DNA of 64,000 nucleotides from Aureimonas pseudogalii (GTDB lineage Bacteria > Pseudomonadota > Alphaproteobacteria > Rhizobiales > Rhizobiaceae), in the NCBI RefSeq assembly GCF_014196835.1, contig NZ_JACIEK010000001.1, positions 1,128,283 through 1,192,282 of the forward strand, given 5' to 3'. Each line of letters opens with the position of its first letter. The first letter of the stretch is position 1. Positions 1 through 8,257 of the stretch are shown one piece after another. Below the pieces are notes generated by a model. That model searched no databases. It saw nothing but the letters and a program-made list of their open reading frames with translations, and was not told where the DNA came from. The position numbers and the translations under genes are program-made.

Positions 1-170
1 TTTCACGCGCCGCGACGCGTGTCATGACGCGGCCGGCTCTGCGCCGACGGAACCGCGCGCTCGGCTGCGACGGAATGGGCGGCTTGAAGCGCGGCTCGCG
101 GAAGCCAAGTCTGGCTGACGATACTGAACGCGCCGACACGCGATCGACCCGATGGGATGGAGCCCAAAAG

Positions 171-1172
171 ATGAGCGAACAGACCCTTTCCCGTCGCACG
201 GTTCTCGGAGGCGCCGTCCTCGGCGCCGCCGCCACGACCCTGGCGGCTCCGGCAACGGCGCAACAGGCGGCTTCTGTGACGGGGGGCGCCGCGATGCTGA
301 GCGACCCTCGAACCAAGTACACGAACGATCCGTTCCCCGAGCAGAAGCAGCCGTGGCCTGCCCTGCAGTCGAAGATGATTCCCGTGCCGGATTGCGGCGA
401 GACCAGCTACAAGGGATCGGAAAAGCTGACCGGCCGCCGGGCGCTGGTCACCGGGGGCGACAGCGGCATCGGACGCGCCGCGGCGATCGCCTTCGCCCGC
501 GAAGGGGCCGACGTCGCCATCAACTACCATCCCGACGAGGAGACGGACGCGCAGGAGGTGGTGGCGCTCGTTCGCGAAGCGGGTCGCAAGGCCGTCGCGA
601 TCCCCGCCGACATCCGGACGCTGCAGGCCTGCGAAGAGGTGGTGCGCAGGGCCGTGAGCGAACTCGGCGGCCTCGACCTTCTCGTCAACAACGCGGCCTA
701 CCAGCAGAGCAAGGCCGACATTCTCGAGATCAGCGACGAGCAGTTCGTGCGGACCTTCGAGACCAACGTCTTCCACGTCTTCCGGTTTTCCAAAGCCGCC
801 ATTCCCAGCCTGCCGCCGGGCGCCTCGATCATCAACACGGTGTCGGTCAATTCCTACGATCCCGGCGAGGAGCTGATCGACTACGCCTCGACCAAGGCGG
901 CGATCCTGAACCTCACCAAGGGCATGGCCAAGCAACTCGCGGTGAAGGGCATCCGGGTCAACGCGGTCTCGCCCGGTCCGGTCTGGACGCCCCTGCAGGT
1001 CGCTGGCGGCCAGATCGAGGGAACGATGGGAGAGTTCGGGCAAGATACGCCCCTCGGTCGCGCGGGCCAGCCGGCCGAACTCGCTTCGCTCTATGTCGCT
1101 CTGGCATCCGACGAGTCGAGCTTCAGCACGGGAACCGTCGTCGGAGCGCATGGCGGTAAGGGCAACCCGTAG
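171..1172 (+). CDS. Tat-exported short-chain dehydrogenase/reductase
   Basis: This is a 333-residue NAD(P)-dependent oxidoreductase of the SDR family. The dinucleotide motif TGGDSGIG lies at residues 94-101, the NNA motif near 173, and the catalytic Ser225, Tyr238 and Lys242 (YASTK) are all present, so the fold looks active. The start at 171 opens directly into a twin-arginine signal (SRRTVLGG, residues 7-14) followed by an Ala-rich segment ending near residue 31, which suggests export. It resembles the YghA-like subgroup of SDRs with a long N-terminal extension. The substrate cannot be read from sequence. An SDR with a Tat signal is unusual because the family is mostly cytosolic. Confidence 0.85.
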   Translation: MSEQTLSRRTVLGGAVLGAAATTLAAPATAQQAASVTGGAAMLSDPRTKYTNDPFPEQKQPWPALQSKMIPVPDCGETSYKGSEKLTGRRALVTGGDSGIGRAAAIAFAREGADVAINYHPDEETDAQEVVALVREAGRKAVAIPADIRTLQACEEVVRRAVSELGGLDLLVNNAAYQQSKADILEISDEQFVRTFETNVFHVFRFSKAAIPSLPPGASIINTVSVNSYDPGEELIDYASTKAAILNLTKGMAKQLAVKGIRVNAVSPGPVWTPLQVAGGQIEGTMGEFGQDTPLGRAGQPAELASLYVALASDESSFSTGTVVGAHGGKGNP

Positions 1173-1230
1173 CTAGCCTCGGTGCCCTCGTTCAGAAAAA
1201 GAAGCGCCTTGTGGAAGGTCACTGAAAGAG

Positions 1231-1261
1231 AAAAGGACCGCGGCTGGGAGGGCCGCAGTCC
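1231..1261 (-). terminator. Rho-independent terminator of the ferritin-like gene
   Basis: On the minus strand a GC-rich imperfect hairpin (arms 1252-1261 and 1235-1244) is followed by a T-rich run (complement of the A-rich 1224-1234). It lies 90 bp past the stop of the ferritin-like gene, in the gap between two convergent genes. Confidence 0.55.
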
Positions 1262-1350
1262 GATCGATGGACGGATTTCCCGGTTTTCTGCCATGGACCC
1301 GGACCCGTATTCCCGCGCAAGCGTCGAGGCCGGGATCGTCTCGAACGCCG

Positions 1351-1797
1351 CTAGGAAGCGGCGGTCTGGTCCATCCAGGCCTTGTGCTTGTCTTCGTCGG
1401 CAAAGGCCGTCCGGAAGAAGGCCAGGGCATCCGACGAGGCCGCCGCATTCTTCGAGGCGTGATCGTAGGCCATCTTGGTCTCGATCTCGTTCGTCGACAT
1501 CGCCTTGAGGATCGTCTTGTCGCCGATGATGCCGGCGAGCGCGATCTTTCCGGTGGTGAGATACTGTTTCATGTCGCCTTGCGTGGGCGCCTCGATCCCG
1601 AGCGATGCTGCCAGACGCTTCAACTCGGCGACATGGCGCAGATGGTCCTCGCGGAACTCGGCGATCTTCGCCTTGTAGCCGGTGTCGTCGAGCTTCTCGA
1701 CGGTCGAGTCGTACGCGGCGATGGCGTCGTGCTCGAGAATGAGAAGGTTCTGCACCAGCTTCTCGAAGGTGGATTCGGTGCCGACAGTGGTGACCAT
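1351..1797 (-). CDS. ferritin-like four-helix protein (DUF2383-like)
   Basis: The gene encodes 148 residues that are helical throughout and rich in Glu, His and Asp. Acidic/His pairs such as EHDA near residue 22 and REDHLRH near residue 50 resemble the carboxylate-histidine metal sites of ferritin-like proteins. It fits the small ferritin-like proteins often annotated DUF2383 or PA2169-type, which are commonly stress induced. No biochemical role can be assigned. A GAGG-type ribosome binding site precedes the start. It is transcribed alone, convergent with the SDR gene, and has its own terminator candidate. Confidence 0.75.
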   Translation of the reverse strand: MVTTVGTESTFEKLVQNLLILEHDAIAAYDSTVEKLDDTGYKAKIAEFREDHLRHVAELKRLAASLGIEAPTQGDMKQYLTTGKIALAGIIGDKTILKAMSTNEIETKMAYDHASKNAAASSDALAFFRTAFADEDKHKAWMDQTAAS

Positions 1798-2280
1798 GGT
1801 TCTTCGCCTCGGTTGGTGGATGATTCGGGAACCGTATTTTGCCGCGCCGGTTGCATTTCATTCGCTTGGCTGCCGAACGATCGAGGCGCATCGCGCGCGT
1901 CTCGCATCGAGCGATGGCGACGACGTCCCCCCCTCGCAGCTGAAAGCGGCGAACACCGCAGTCGGTTCGCCGGAGGCGAACGAACGCGGGCGGGACGACC
2001 ATCGCGTTGGCCGGGCATGCGCTTTTTCCTGCCGGTCTGACAAACATCGTCGATCACCCGGATGGGGGCGCTCGCGGCTTCGAAGGGCCGGACGAGTGGA
2101 AACGCAGCCGGCCACGTTACCGGCCGGAACCGGCAGGGAACGCAAGCCTGCCTGAACGATTCTTCGATCAGGTCGCGGGGTGGAAGCGAGCGGACGCTGG
2201 AAGGCCCCTAGCCTTCCTCACACCCGGCGCGCCGGTCCTTCGCGGATCCTCTCCGTGCTCTCGAACCCTGGCGAGTTTGC
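1798..2280. other. gene-free divergent intergenic region
   Basis: These 483 bp separate the ferritin-like gene (minus) from the phosphatase gene (plus). I see no convincing coding frame. A weak EcfG-like promoter candidate for the ferritin-like gene lies at 1830-1854 on the minus strand (GCAAC, 17 nt, GTT). A short GC inverted repeat occurs around 2108-2130. Nothing else is recognisable. Confidence 0.4.
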
Positions 2281-3048
2281 GTGCCCCCCAAGATGACCTG
2301 GCCTTCTCACCTCTGGATCGTCCGTCACGGCGAAAGTCTCGGCAATGTCGCGCGCGAGGCGGCCATGGGGGGCGATCTGGCCCGGATCGACATCGCCCAC
2401 CGCGACGTCGACGTGCCCCTCAGCCCCCTCGGCCGCGAGCAGGCCCGCTCGGTCGGCGCCTGGTTCGGCGCCATGGCCGAGGACGAGCGGCCGGAACACG
2501 TTCTCTCCTCGCCCTACATCCGAGCCCGCGAGACCGCCGAGTTGCTCGTGGAGGGCGCGGGCCTCGCCGTGCGGGAGATCGTCACCGACGAGCGCCTGCG
2601 CGAGAAGGAGTTCGGCGTCCTCGACCGGCTGACCACCCGCGGCATCCTGGAGGACTATCCCGAACAGGCGGAGTTCCGCCGCATCCTCGGCAAGTTCTAC
2701 CATCGCCCGCCGGGCGGCGAGAGCTGGTGCGACGTGATCCTCCGGCTGCGCGCCATGCTCGACGCCGTCGGGCTGCACTATGGCGGGCGGCGTGTCCTGA
2801 TCGTCGGTCATCAGGTCGTCGTGCTCTGCCTTCGCTACATCATCGAGCGGCTGGACGAGGCGCAGATTCTCGAAATCGACCGCAAGAGCGACGTCGCCAA
2901 CTGCGCGGTCACGCAATATCGGCTGGCGCCGACGGACGACGGGGAGGCCCGGCTCCAGCTGGAGCGCTACAATTTCGTGGCGCCGATGGAGCGCCGGGGA
3001 ACCCCGGTGACGGCCGAGCCGGACGCCAAGTCCGCGGCGGCCGGCTGA
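2281..3048 (+). CDS. histidine phosphatase family protein
   Basis: The 255-residue product belongs to the phosphoglycerate-mutase-like histidine phosphatases. The phospho-acceptor motif RHGES lies at residues 15-19, the second Arg in SSPYIRARETAE, and the distal catalytic histidine in VGHQ. A phosphoserine phosphatase or PhoE-like role is possible, but the substrate is not evident. A GTG start at 2281 gives the full frame, and an ATG at 2293 is equally possible. Its stop overlaps the ATG of the next gene (TGATG), so it is probably co-translated with the NAD(P)H-hydrate dehydratase gene. Confidence 0.88.
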   Translation: MPPKMTWPSHLWIVRHGESLGNVAREAAMGGDLARIDIAHRDVDVPLSPLGREQARSVGAWFGAMAEDERPEHVLSSPYIRARETAELLVEGAGLAVREIVTDERLREKEFGVLDRLTTRGILEDYPEQAEFRRILGKFYHRPPGGESWCDVILRLRAMLDAVGLHYGGRRVLIVGHQVVVLCLRYIIERLDEAQILEIDRKSDVANCAVTQYRLAPTDDGEARLQLERYNFVAPMERRGTPVTAEPDAKSAAAG

Positions 3049-3947
3049 TGGACGGCGGCCCGATGCCGGCAGGGGCCGTCGATCGCGCGCTGCTTCTCGG
3101 CTCCCCCCTCCCGGCGCTGGAGGGAAGCTCGGACAAGGACGCGCGCGGCGCCGTGCTCATCATCGCCGGCAGCCGCGAAGTGCCCGGCGCGGCGCTTCTG
3201 GCGGCCACTGCCGCGCTTCGGGTGGGCGCCGGCAAGTTGCAGATCGCGACGGTCGCCTCGCTCGCGCCGCATCTGGCGCTGGCCATGCCGGAAGCGCGGG
3301 TCCTGGCCCTCGAGGAAACCGAGAAGGGCGAGATCGATCCGCGCTCCGTCGACCGGTTGATCGAGGATGCCGGAAACGCGCAGGCGATCCTCGTCGGCCC
3401 CGGCATGATGGAGGAGACGGGCGCGCGCGCCCTGATCCTGGCGCTGATCGAGCGCGTCGAAGGCGCGAGCTTCGTTCTCGACGCCGCCGTGATCACCAGC
3501 CTGCGCGACGAACCCGGCTCGCTTCGGGCCTGCGAGGGACGCCTCGCCATCACGCCGCATGCCGGCGAGATGGCGACCTTCCTCGGCCTCGATCGCGATG
3601 CCGTCGAGAAGGACCCGGCGGTGGCCGGCTTGCGCGCCGCCGAGGCGATCGGCGGCGTGGTGGCGATGAAGGGCGGGCGGACCTTCATCTGCGAACCCGG
3701 CGGATCCCTGTGGTCCTGCGAGGGCGGCGGCGTCGGAATGGCGACGTCGGGGTCCGGCGACGTGCTGGCTGGTGTCATCGCCGGACTGCTGGCCCGCGGC
3801 GCGCCGGCCCTCCTCGCCGTGCAATGGGGCGTCTTTCTCCATGCGGAAGCCGGACGCCGGCTTTCACACCGCATCGGCCGCATCGGCTACCTCGCCCGCG
3901 AACTGACGGACGAATTGCCCCATCCTCTCGGCGAACACACGGCCTGA
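3048..3947 (+). CDS. nnrD: ADP/ATP-dependent NAD(P)H-hydrate dehydratase
   Basis: The 299-residue protein matches the ribokinase-like carbohydrate kinase domain that repairs damaged, hydrated NADH and NADPH. The signature GMATSGSGDVLAG at residues 230-242 carries the catalytic Asp238, and ITPHAGEM is the conserved central motif. Many bacteria fuse this domain to the NnrE epimerase; here the epimerase half is absent, so it is a stand-alone dehydratase. It overlaps the phosphatase gene by one base and is probably in the same operon. Confidence 0.88.
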   Translation: MDGGPMPAGAVDRALLLGSPLPALEGSSDKDARGAVLIIAGSREVPGAALLAATAALRVGAGKLQIATVASLAPHLALAMPEARVLALEETEKGEIDPRSVDRLIEDAGNAQAILVGPGMMEETGARALILALIERVEGASFVLDAAVITSLRDEPGSLRACEGRLAITPHAGEMATFLGLDRDAVEKDPAVAGLRAAEAIGGVVAMKGGRTFICEPGGSLWSCEGGGVGMATSGSGDVLAGVIAGLLARGAPALLAVQWGVFLHAEAGRRLSHRIGRIGYLARELTDELPHPLGEHTA

Positions 3948-4338
3948 CGACGGAGGTCCGGGCGGCGCGGGCGCGCATCGTTCCGCCTCCATCTCGATGT
4001 CCCGGTGAAGCGTCGGGCCATGCGCGCCCGGTCCTGCGCCGTCTCCGGCTTCGCGGATTCCGTACCATGTCCGATCTCCCGCAGAGGATATGACGTGAGC
4101 GTTGGGAACGGGCCGGGAGTCGCCTTAGGCTTACGCCGCAGTCGGTTGCGGCCGCCGACCGGGGCCGTTCGAGCCTCGAGATCCACGGCCGCGAAGCGGC
4201 GGTCGCCGACCCGGTTCCGCCTAAAGGTCCAGCGGGGAACGAAGGCCGTAAGCGTGCCTTTCGGTCTGGTCCGGTCCTGCGTCGAGCAGGACCGCCCGAT
4301 CCCACCGACGGCGCGAACCGCCCGCGAGGAGCCCACCC
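3948..4338. other. intergenic region upstream of the DUF892 gene
   Basis: These 391 bp lie between nnrD and the DUF892 gene. I find no credible gene. The only signal I can support is an EcfG-like promoter candidate at 4236-4260. Confidence 0.4.
4236..4260 (+). promoter_or_regulatory. candidate EcfG (general stress) promoter
   Basis: An exact GGAAC (4236-4240) is followed after 16 nt by CCTT (4257-4260). The alphaproteobacterial EcfG consensus is GGAAC-N16/17-CGTT, so this has one mismatch. It lies about 80 bp before the DUF892 gene, a typical general-stress-response target. Pattern match only. Confidence 0.35.
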
Positions 4339-4830
4339 ATGGCCGACCAGACCCTGAACGATCTCTTCCTGCACCAGCTCAAGGATACCTACTTCGCCGA
4401 GAACGCCATCCTGAAGGCCCTTCCGCCGATGATGGAGGCCGCGACCTCGACGGATCTCAAGACCGCTCTCGGCGTGCATCTCGAAGAAACCAGGGCGCAG
4501 ATCCAGCGGCTGGACGAGGTGTTCGGGCTGATCGACGCCAAGCCCGAGGGCGTCGAATGCAAGGCCATTCTCGGCATCATCGCCGATGGCCGGGAGGTCA
4601 TGGAGGAGTTCGCGGGATCGGAAGCCCTGAACGCCGGCATCATCGCGGCCGCACAGGCGGTGGAGCACTACGAGATCACCCGCTACGGCACGCTCTTCGC
4701 CTGGGCCAACCAGCTCGGCCTCGAAGACGCGGCGGCTCTCCTCAAGGAGACGCTGATCGAGGAGGAGAACACCGACGACATTCTCTCCGACCTCGCCGAA
4801 ACCTCGGTGAACGCCGAAGCGGACGACTGA
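4339..4830 (+). CDS. DUF892 ferritin-like protein (YciE/YciF family)
   Basis: The product is 163 residues, the usual family length. The opening LNDLFLHQLKDTYFAEN is typical of the YciE/YciF family, whose members form a two-metal ferritin-like four-helix bundle. Conserved Glu and His residues recur through the helices, for example HLEETRAQ and EHYEITRYG. Family members are stress-induced but have no settled biochemical role. A GAGG ribosome binding site sits just before the ATG. It is followed 71 bp later by an SDR gene on the same strand, with which it may form an operon. Confidence 0.9.
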   Translation: MADQTLNDLFLHQLKDTYFAENAILKALPPMMEAATSTDLKTALGVHLEETRAQIQRLDEVFGLIDAKPEGVECKAILGIIADGREVMEEFAGSEALNAGIIAAAQAVEHYEITRYGTLFAWANQLGLEDAAALLKETLIEEENTDDILSDLAETSVNAEADD

Positions 4831-4901
4831 GACGGTCCGCTCGGGGGTGGCGGTCTCGCCACCCCCTCGACTCGCCGATCGCCGCACCACGGAGGAAGAT
4901 C

Positions 4902-5927
4902 ATGAGACGCAAACGTCTGCGCGCTCAGGTTCTGGTCATCACCGGAGCCACCAGCGGCAACGGGCTGGCCACGGCGGAGGAAGCGGTTCGCCGCGGCGCG
5001 GCGGTGGTGCTCGTCGCTCGCGACGAGGCCGCGCTCGCGGACATTCGCGACCGCCTGGTCGATGCCGGTGGGCGGGTGGCGATCCTCGCCGCCGACGTCG
5101 CCGACGAGGCCTCGGCCGAGCGCATCGTCGAGACCGCCGTCCGCGCCTTCGGCGGATTCGACGCCTGGATCAACAATGCAGGCACGGGCGCCTACGGCAC
5201 GCTGGATCAGGTGCCGGTCGAGGATCATCGCCGGATCTTCGACGTCAACTATTTCGGCGTTCTCCACGGCTCGCTCGCCGCCGCGCGCCATCTTCGCGGG
5301 CGCGGCGGCGGCACCATCGTCAACATCGGCTCGATGTTGTCGGACCGGGCGATCCTCCAGCAGGGGCCCTATTCCGCCACCAAGCACGCCATGCAGGCGC
5401 TGACCGACACGCTGCGCATGGAACTCGAACGCGAGAACGCCAACGTCTCGGTGACGCTGGTGAAGCTCGCGTCGATCGACACGCCGTTTCCCGAGCATGC
5501 GCGCAACTTCATGGACGCCCCGCCCCGCCTGCCGCCGCCGCTCTACCATCCGAGCGTGGTGGCGGACGCCGTGCTGTTCGCCTGCACGCACCGCCGCAGA
5601 CAGCTCTATGCCGGCGGCTTCGGGCCATTCGGCTCGGCGATGTCGCGTCTGGCGCCGCGCATGACCGACCGCCTGATGGAACTCGTGGGAACGCGCATGC
5701 AGCAGATGCCGAACGATCCCGGCAACCCCGCGCGCCGCGACAACCTGTTCCAGCCACGGGACGACGGTGCGCTTCGTGGAAGTCAGAAGGTCGCCGCTCG
5801 CGCCTCCAGCGCGGCGTTGGAGCTCCAGAAGCTGCCGCCCGCGGTGCTGGGTCTGGCGCTCGCCGGCGCTGGCGCGATCCTTCTCGGGCTCGCCACGTCC
5901 GCGGGAACGCGCAGACGATGGCGTTGA
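4902..5927 (+). CDS. SDR oxidoreductase with C-terminal membrane anchor
   Basis: This 341-residue SDR has the dinucleotide motif TGATSGNG at residues 15-22 (Asn replacing the usual Ile), the NNAG motif, and the catalytic YSATK. After the SDR core there is an extra C-terminal part ending in a hydrophobic helix (LPPAVLGLALAGAGAILLGL) and a basic tail, so the enzyme is probably tethered to the inner membrane. A GGAGGAAG ribosome binding site fixes the start at 4902. Its last codons overlap the start of the patatin gene (ATGGCGTTGA), suggesting translational coupling and perhaps a shared lipid substrate. Confidence 0.88.
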   Translation: MRRKRLRAQVLVITGATSGNGLATAEEAVRRGAAVVLVARDEAALADIRDRLVDAGGRVAILAADVADEASAERIVETAVRAFGGFDAWINNAGTGAYGTLDQVPVEDHRRIFDVNYFGVLHGSLAAARHLRGRGGGTIVNIGSMLSDRAILQQGPYSATKHAMQALTDTLRMELERENANVSVTLVKLASIDTPFPEHARNFMDAPPRLPPPLYHPSVVADAVLFACTHRRRQLYAGGFGPFGSAMSRLAPRMTDRLMELVGTRMQQMPNDPGNPARRDNLFQPRDDGALRGSQKVAARASSAALELQKLPPAVLGLALAGAGAILLGLATSAGTRRRWR

Positions 5928-6915
5928 CGCGCCGCGAGATCCTCGGCGGCGATGTCGATCTGGTGCTCGTGCTTGGTGGCGGCAATGCGCTCGGCGCGTT
6001 CCAGGCCGGCGTCTACGAGGGGCTTCATCGCGCCGGGCTCGAGCCGGACTGGATCATCGGCACCTCGATCGGCGCGATCAACGGCGCGCTGATCGCAGGC
6101 AAGCAGCCCACCGGGCGAGTGGAGGTCCTGCGCGGGTCTGGCACACGCCCTTCGACGGTGCCGCCTGGTGGTCCCTGGCGCCCGACGCGCTTCGCCGCAC
6201 GGCCGCCGCGAACTGGACGCTCGCCGCCGGGCGCCCCGGGATCTTCGGCCCCGTCCTGTCGGGCACCGGGGGGCCCGCGATCTACGGCACGGACGAGTTG
6301 CACCGCATGCTCGCGGCGAAGGTCGATTTCGAGCACCTGAACGCCGGACCCTGCCGCTACACCGCGACCGCCGTCGATCTCGAAACGGGCGACGACGTCG
6401 TGTTCGACAGCTCGGAGCGACGGATCGAGGCCGACCACGTCCGGGCGAGCGCGGCGCTTCCCGTGCTGTTTCCGCCCGTCGAGATCGATGGGCGGTGGCT
6501 GATCGACGGCGGCGTCTCGGCCAATCTGGCGCTCGATCCGTTCTTCGCCTCGCCGCCGGTGCGACCGACGCTGTGCCTCGCGGCGGATCTCCTGCCGCGC
6601 GCCCAGGCGCTGCCGCGCACGCTCACGGAGGCCGCCTGTCGCATGCAGGATCTGATCTTCGCCGCGCAGTCCCGTCGCTCGCTCGCCCGGTGGCGCGAGA
6701 GCTATGCGTCGCATCGAGAGCCAAGCCTGACACTCGCCACCCTGACCTACGCGGAGCAAGGCGCCGAGGTGGTCGGCAAGGCGCTCGACTTCTCCTCCGG
6801 CACGCTGGACGCACGATGGCGAAAAGGCCGCGAGACGGTCGAGGCGTTCCTGCGTCTCGTCCGAGAGGACGGCGTGGCGCTCGACGGACCCGGACTGCAG
6901 ATCGTCGAGCGTTGA
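5918..6915 (+). pseudogene. patatin-like phospholipase, broken by a frameshift
   Basis: Two adjoining frames make one patatin-family serine hydrolase of about 332 residues. The first (5918 to about 6133) carries the oxyanion loop GGGNALGAFQAG and the nucleophile motif GTSIG (Ser50). The second (from about 6136 to 6915) carries the catalytic Asp in LIDGG (6505-6507). The break lies at 6134-6136, where one base appears to be missing. All catalytic elements survive on either side, so this is either a very recent mutation, programmed slippage, or a sequencing error. It overlaps the preceding SDR gene by 10 bp. Confidence 0.85.
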
Positions 6916-7157
6916 CGCTAAAAGCCGACGGTTTGAAACGCCTCGGCGGAGGCAGCCGATCGGTTCGACAGCGAGAGTGTCGTCGAGATCCACGTCATTC
7001 CCGCAAGGGTGCCGTGCACGGCGCCGATAGCTGGAAACAGCAGGGCTGCCATTCCGACTTCGCGCTCCTACCGCACCGCGTCCGCTCTTATGTTGCGGAT
7101 GTCGAAACGAACCGCACCGGCTTCCACCGACGAGAAGCCGACCGAAAGGATAATTCC

Positions 7158-7301
7158 ATGAGCCTCGCTCGCTCTTTCCAGACCTGGCGCCAGTATCGCA
7201 ACACGGCCGCCGAGCTGAACCGTCTCTCCCAGCGCGAACTCGCCGATCTCGGCATCTCGCGCTCCGAGATCCCGGCCCTCGCCCGCCAATCGGCGCGCTG
7301 A
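7158..7301 (+). CDS. DUF1127 (YjiS-like) small protein
   Basis: The 47-residue product has the DUF1127 pattern: a basic N-terminal helix, then LNRLSQRELADLGISRSEI near residues 20-40. Such proteins are abundant in Rhizobiales; some act as RNA-interacting regulators of phosphate and carbon metabolism, and many are stress induced. An AAGGA ribosome binding site precedes the ATG. It is monocistronic, with a strong hairpin terminator 92 bp downstream. The function of this copy is unknown. Confidence 0.88.
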   Translation: MSLARSFQTWRQYRNTAAELNRLSQRELADLGISRSEIPALARQSAR

Positions 7302-7392
7302 CGAATTCGAGAGCTTCGCGGCGGTTGTTCCTCCCGACGACCGCAGCGAACGGGCCGCACGGTTCCTCCCACCGTCGCAGGCCATCCCAAGA

Positions 7393-7428
7393 CGCCCTTG
7401 CCGGTCCTCCCCCGGCAAGGGCGTTTTT
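7393..7428 (+). terminator. strong Rho-independent terminator
   Basis: A perfect 12-bp stem (7393-7404 with 7412-7423) closes a 7-nt loop and is followed by TTTTT (7424-7428). It terminates the DUF1127 transcript before the convergent gene ending at 7438. Confidence 0.9.
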
Positions 7429-7437
7429 CGTATCGTC

Positions 7438-7767
7438 TCAGGTCTTGCGGGCCGTGTCGGAGGGCTTCGCCGCGGCTTCGGCGGGAAGGTCGGGTCGATC
7501 CTCGTCCTCGTCGGGCGGATCGAGACCGTCGTCGTCCCAGGCCGGCTGGCCGAACGTCGCGACGCTCACCAGATCGTTGTCGAGCCCCGCGAACTCCTCG
7601 GTGATGAGTTGCTCGTCATGCTCGTTCTGCGGCGGGTGGGCGTCCGGTTCCGCGCCGTCTCCCGCCGGAACGACGCGCTCTGGCGGCTCGGCCTTGGTCG
7701 CTGCGCTCTCACGATCTGAACCTCCGCCCGACGGGGCCGGGTCCGACGCCTTGGTCGGGTTTGCCAT
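7438..7767 (-). CDS. hypothetical acidic, disordered protein
   Basis: The 109-residue product is rich in Asp, Glu, Pro and Ala, with no hydrophobic core and no motif I recognise. It looks intrinsically disordered. The run LITEEFAGLDNDLVSVATFG (residues 54-73) is the only segment with an ordered composition. It follows a 66-residue Pro/Asp-rich protein on the same strand, 18 bp away, so the two are probably co-transcribed. Confidence 0.55.
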   Translation of the reverse strand: MANPTKASDPAPSGGGSDRESAATKAEPPERVVPAGDGAEPDAHPPQNEHDEQLITEEFAGLDNDLVSVATFGQPAWDDDGLDPPDEDEDRPDLPAEAAAKPSDTARKT

Positions 7768-7785
7768 GGCCAGATCCTCTCCTCG

Positions 7786-7986
7786 TCAAACGATGCCGGG
7801 GAGGGCCGGGTTTGGCAGCGTGGGATCCGGCTCGTTGGCCGGATTGGTGCCCGCGGGCTTGGTCGGAAGATCGTTGCCGATCCCCGGGCCGCCGTCGGGA
7901 CGCCCGATCACGTCGTTGTCGCCGCTTCCCGGCAGAATGGGGTCCGGCAGATCCTGGCCCGGCTGCTGTCCCGTGATGTTCGACAT
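7786..7986 (-). CDS. hypothetical Pro/Gly/Asp-rich small protein
   Basis: The 66-residue product starts at 7986 behind a clear GGGAG ribosome binding site; the longer open frame upstream has no support. It contains repeated PDP/LPDP/NP elements and no hydrophobic segment, so it is probably disordered. No family is recognised. An EcfG-like promoter candidate lies directly upstream, which would make it a stress protein, as short disordered proteins of this style often are. Confidence 0.55.
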   Translation of the reverse strand: MSNITGQQPGQDLPDPILPGSGDNDVIGRPDGGPGIGNDLPTKPAGTNPANEPDPTLPNPALPGIV

Positions 7987-8016
7987 GGTCGTCTCCCGTT
8001 CGTCTTGAAAAGGACC

Positions 8017-8041
8017 AAGCGTCGAGACGAGCGGAAGTTCC
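8017..8041 (-). promoter_or_regulatory. candidate EcfG (general stress) promoter
   Basis: On the minus strand GGAAC (8041-8037) is followed after 16 nt by GCTT (8020-8017), one to two changes from the EcfG consensus GGAAC-N16/17-CGTT. The -10 element lies about 30 bp before the ATG of the 66-residue protein. Pattern match only. Confidence 0.35.
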
Positions 8042-8257
8042 GGAAGCGCCCGCCGCGCCGGGTTGGGCGCCTCCGCGTCGAGGCCTCTCGACGAGGCCGC
8101 CTCGTCCGGGACAGAGGCCTGCCCGCGTTCCGTATTCTCGTCTCGCCAAGCGCCGGGTCCGCACCGAAGCGACTGGCACTGGGTCCGAAGGGCCCCGGAA
8201 TGTTCCGTCGCATTGGTCGCATCGACAGGACGGCCTCCTCTCCCACCTGATGGCGAC

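Noticed and set aside
2108-2130. GCCGG/CCGGC inverted repeat as an operator
   Set aside because: Such GC palindromes are expected by chance in this composition, and it has no second copy or clear promoter context.
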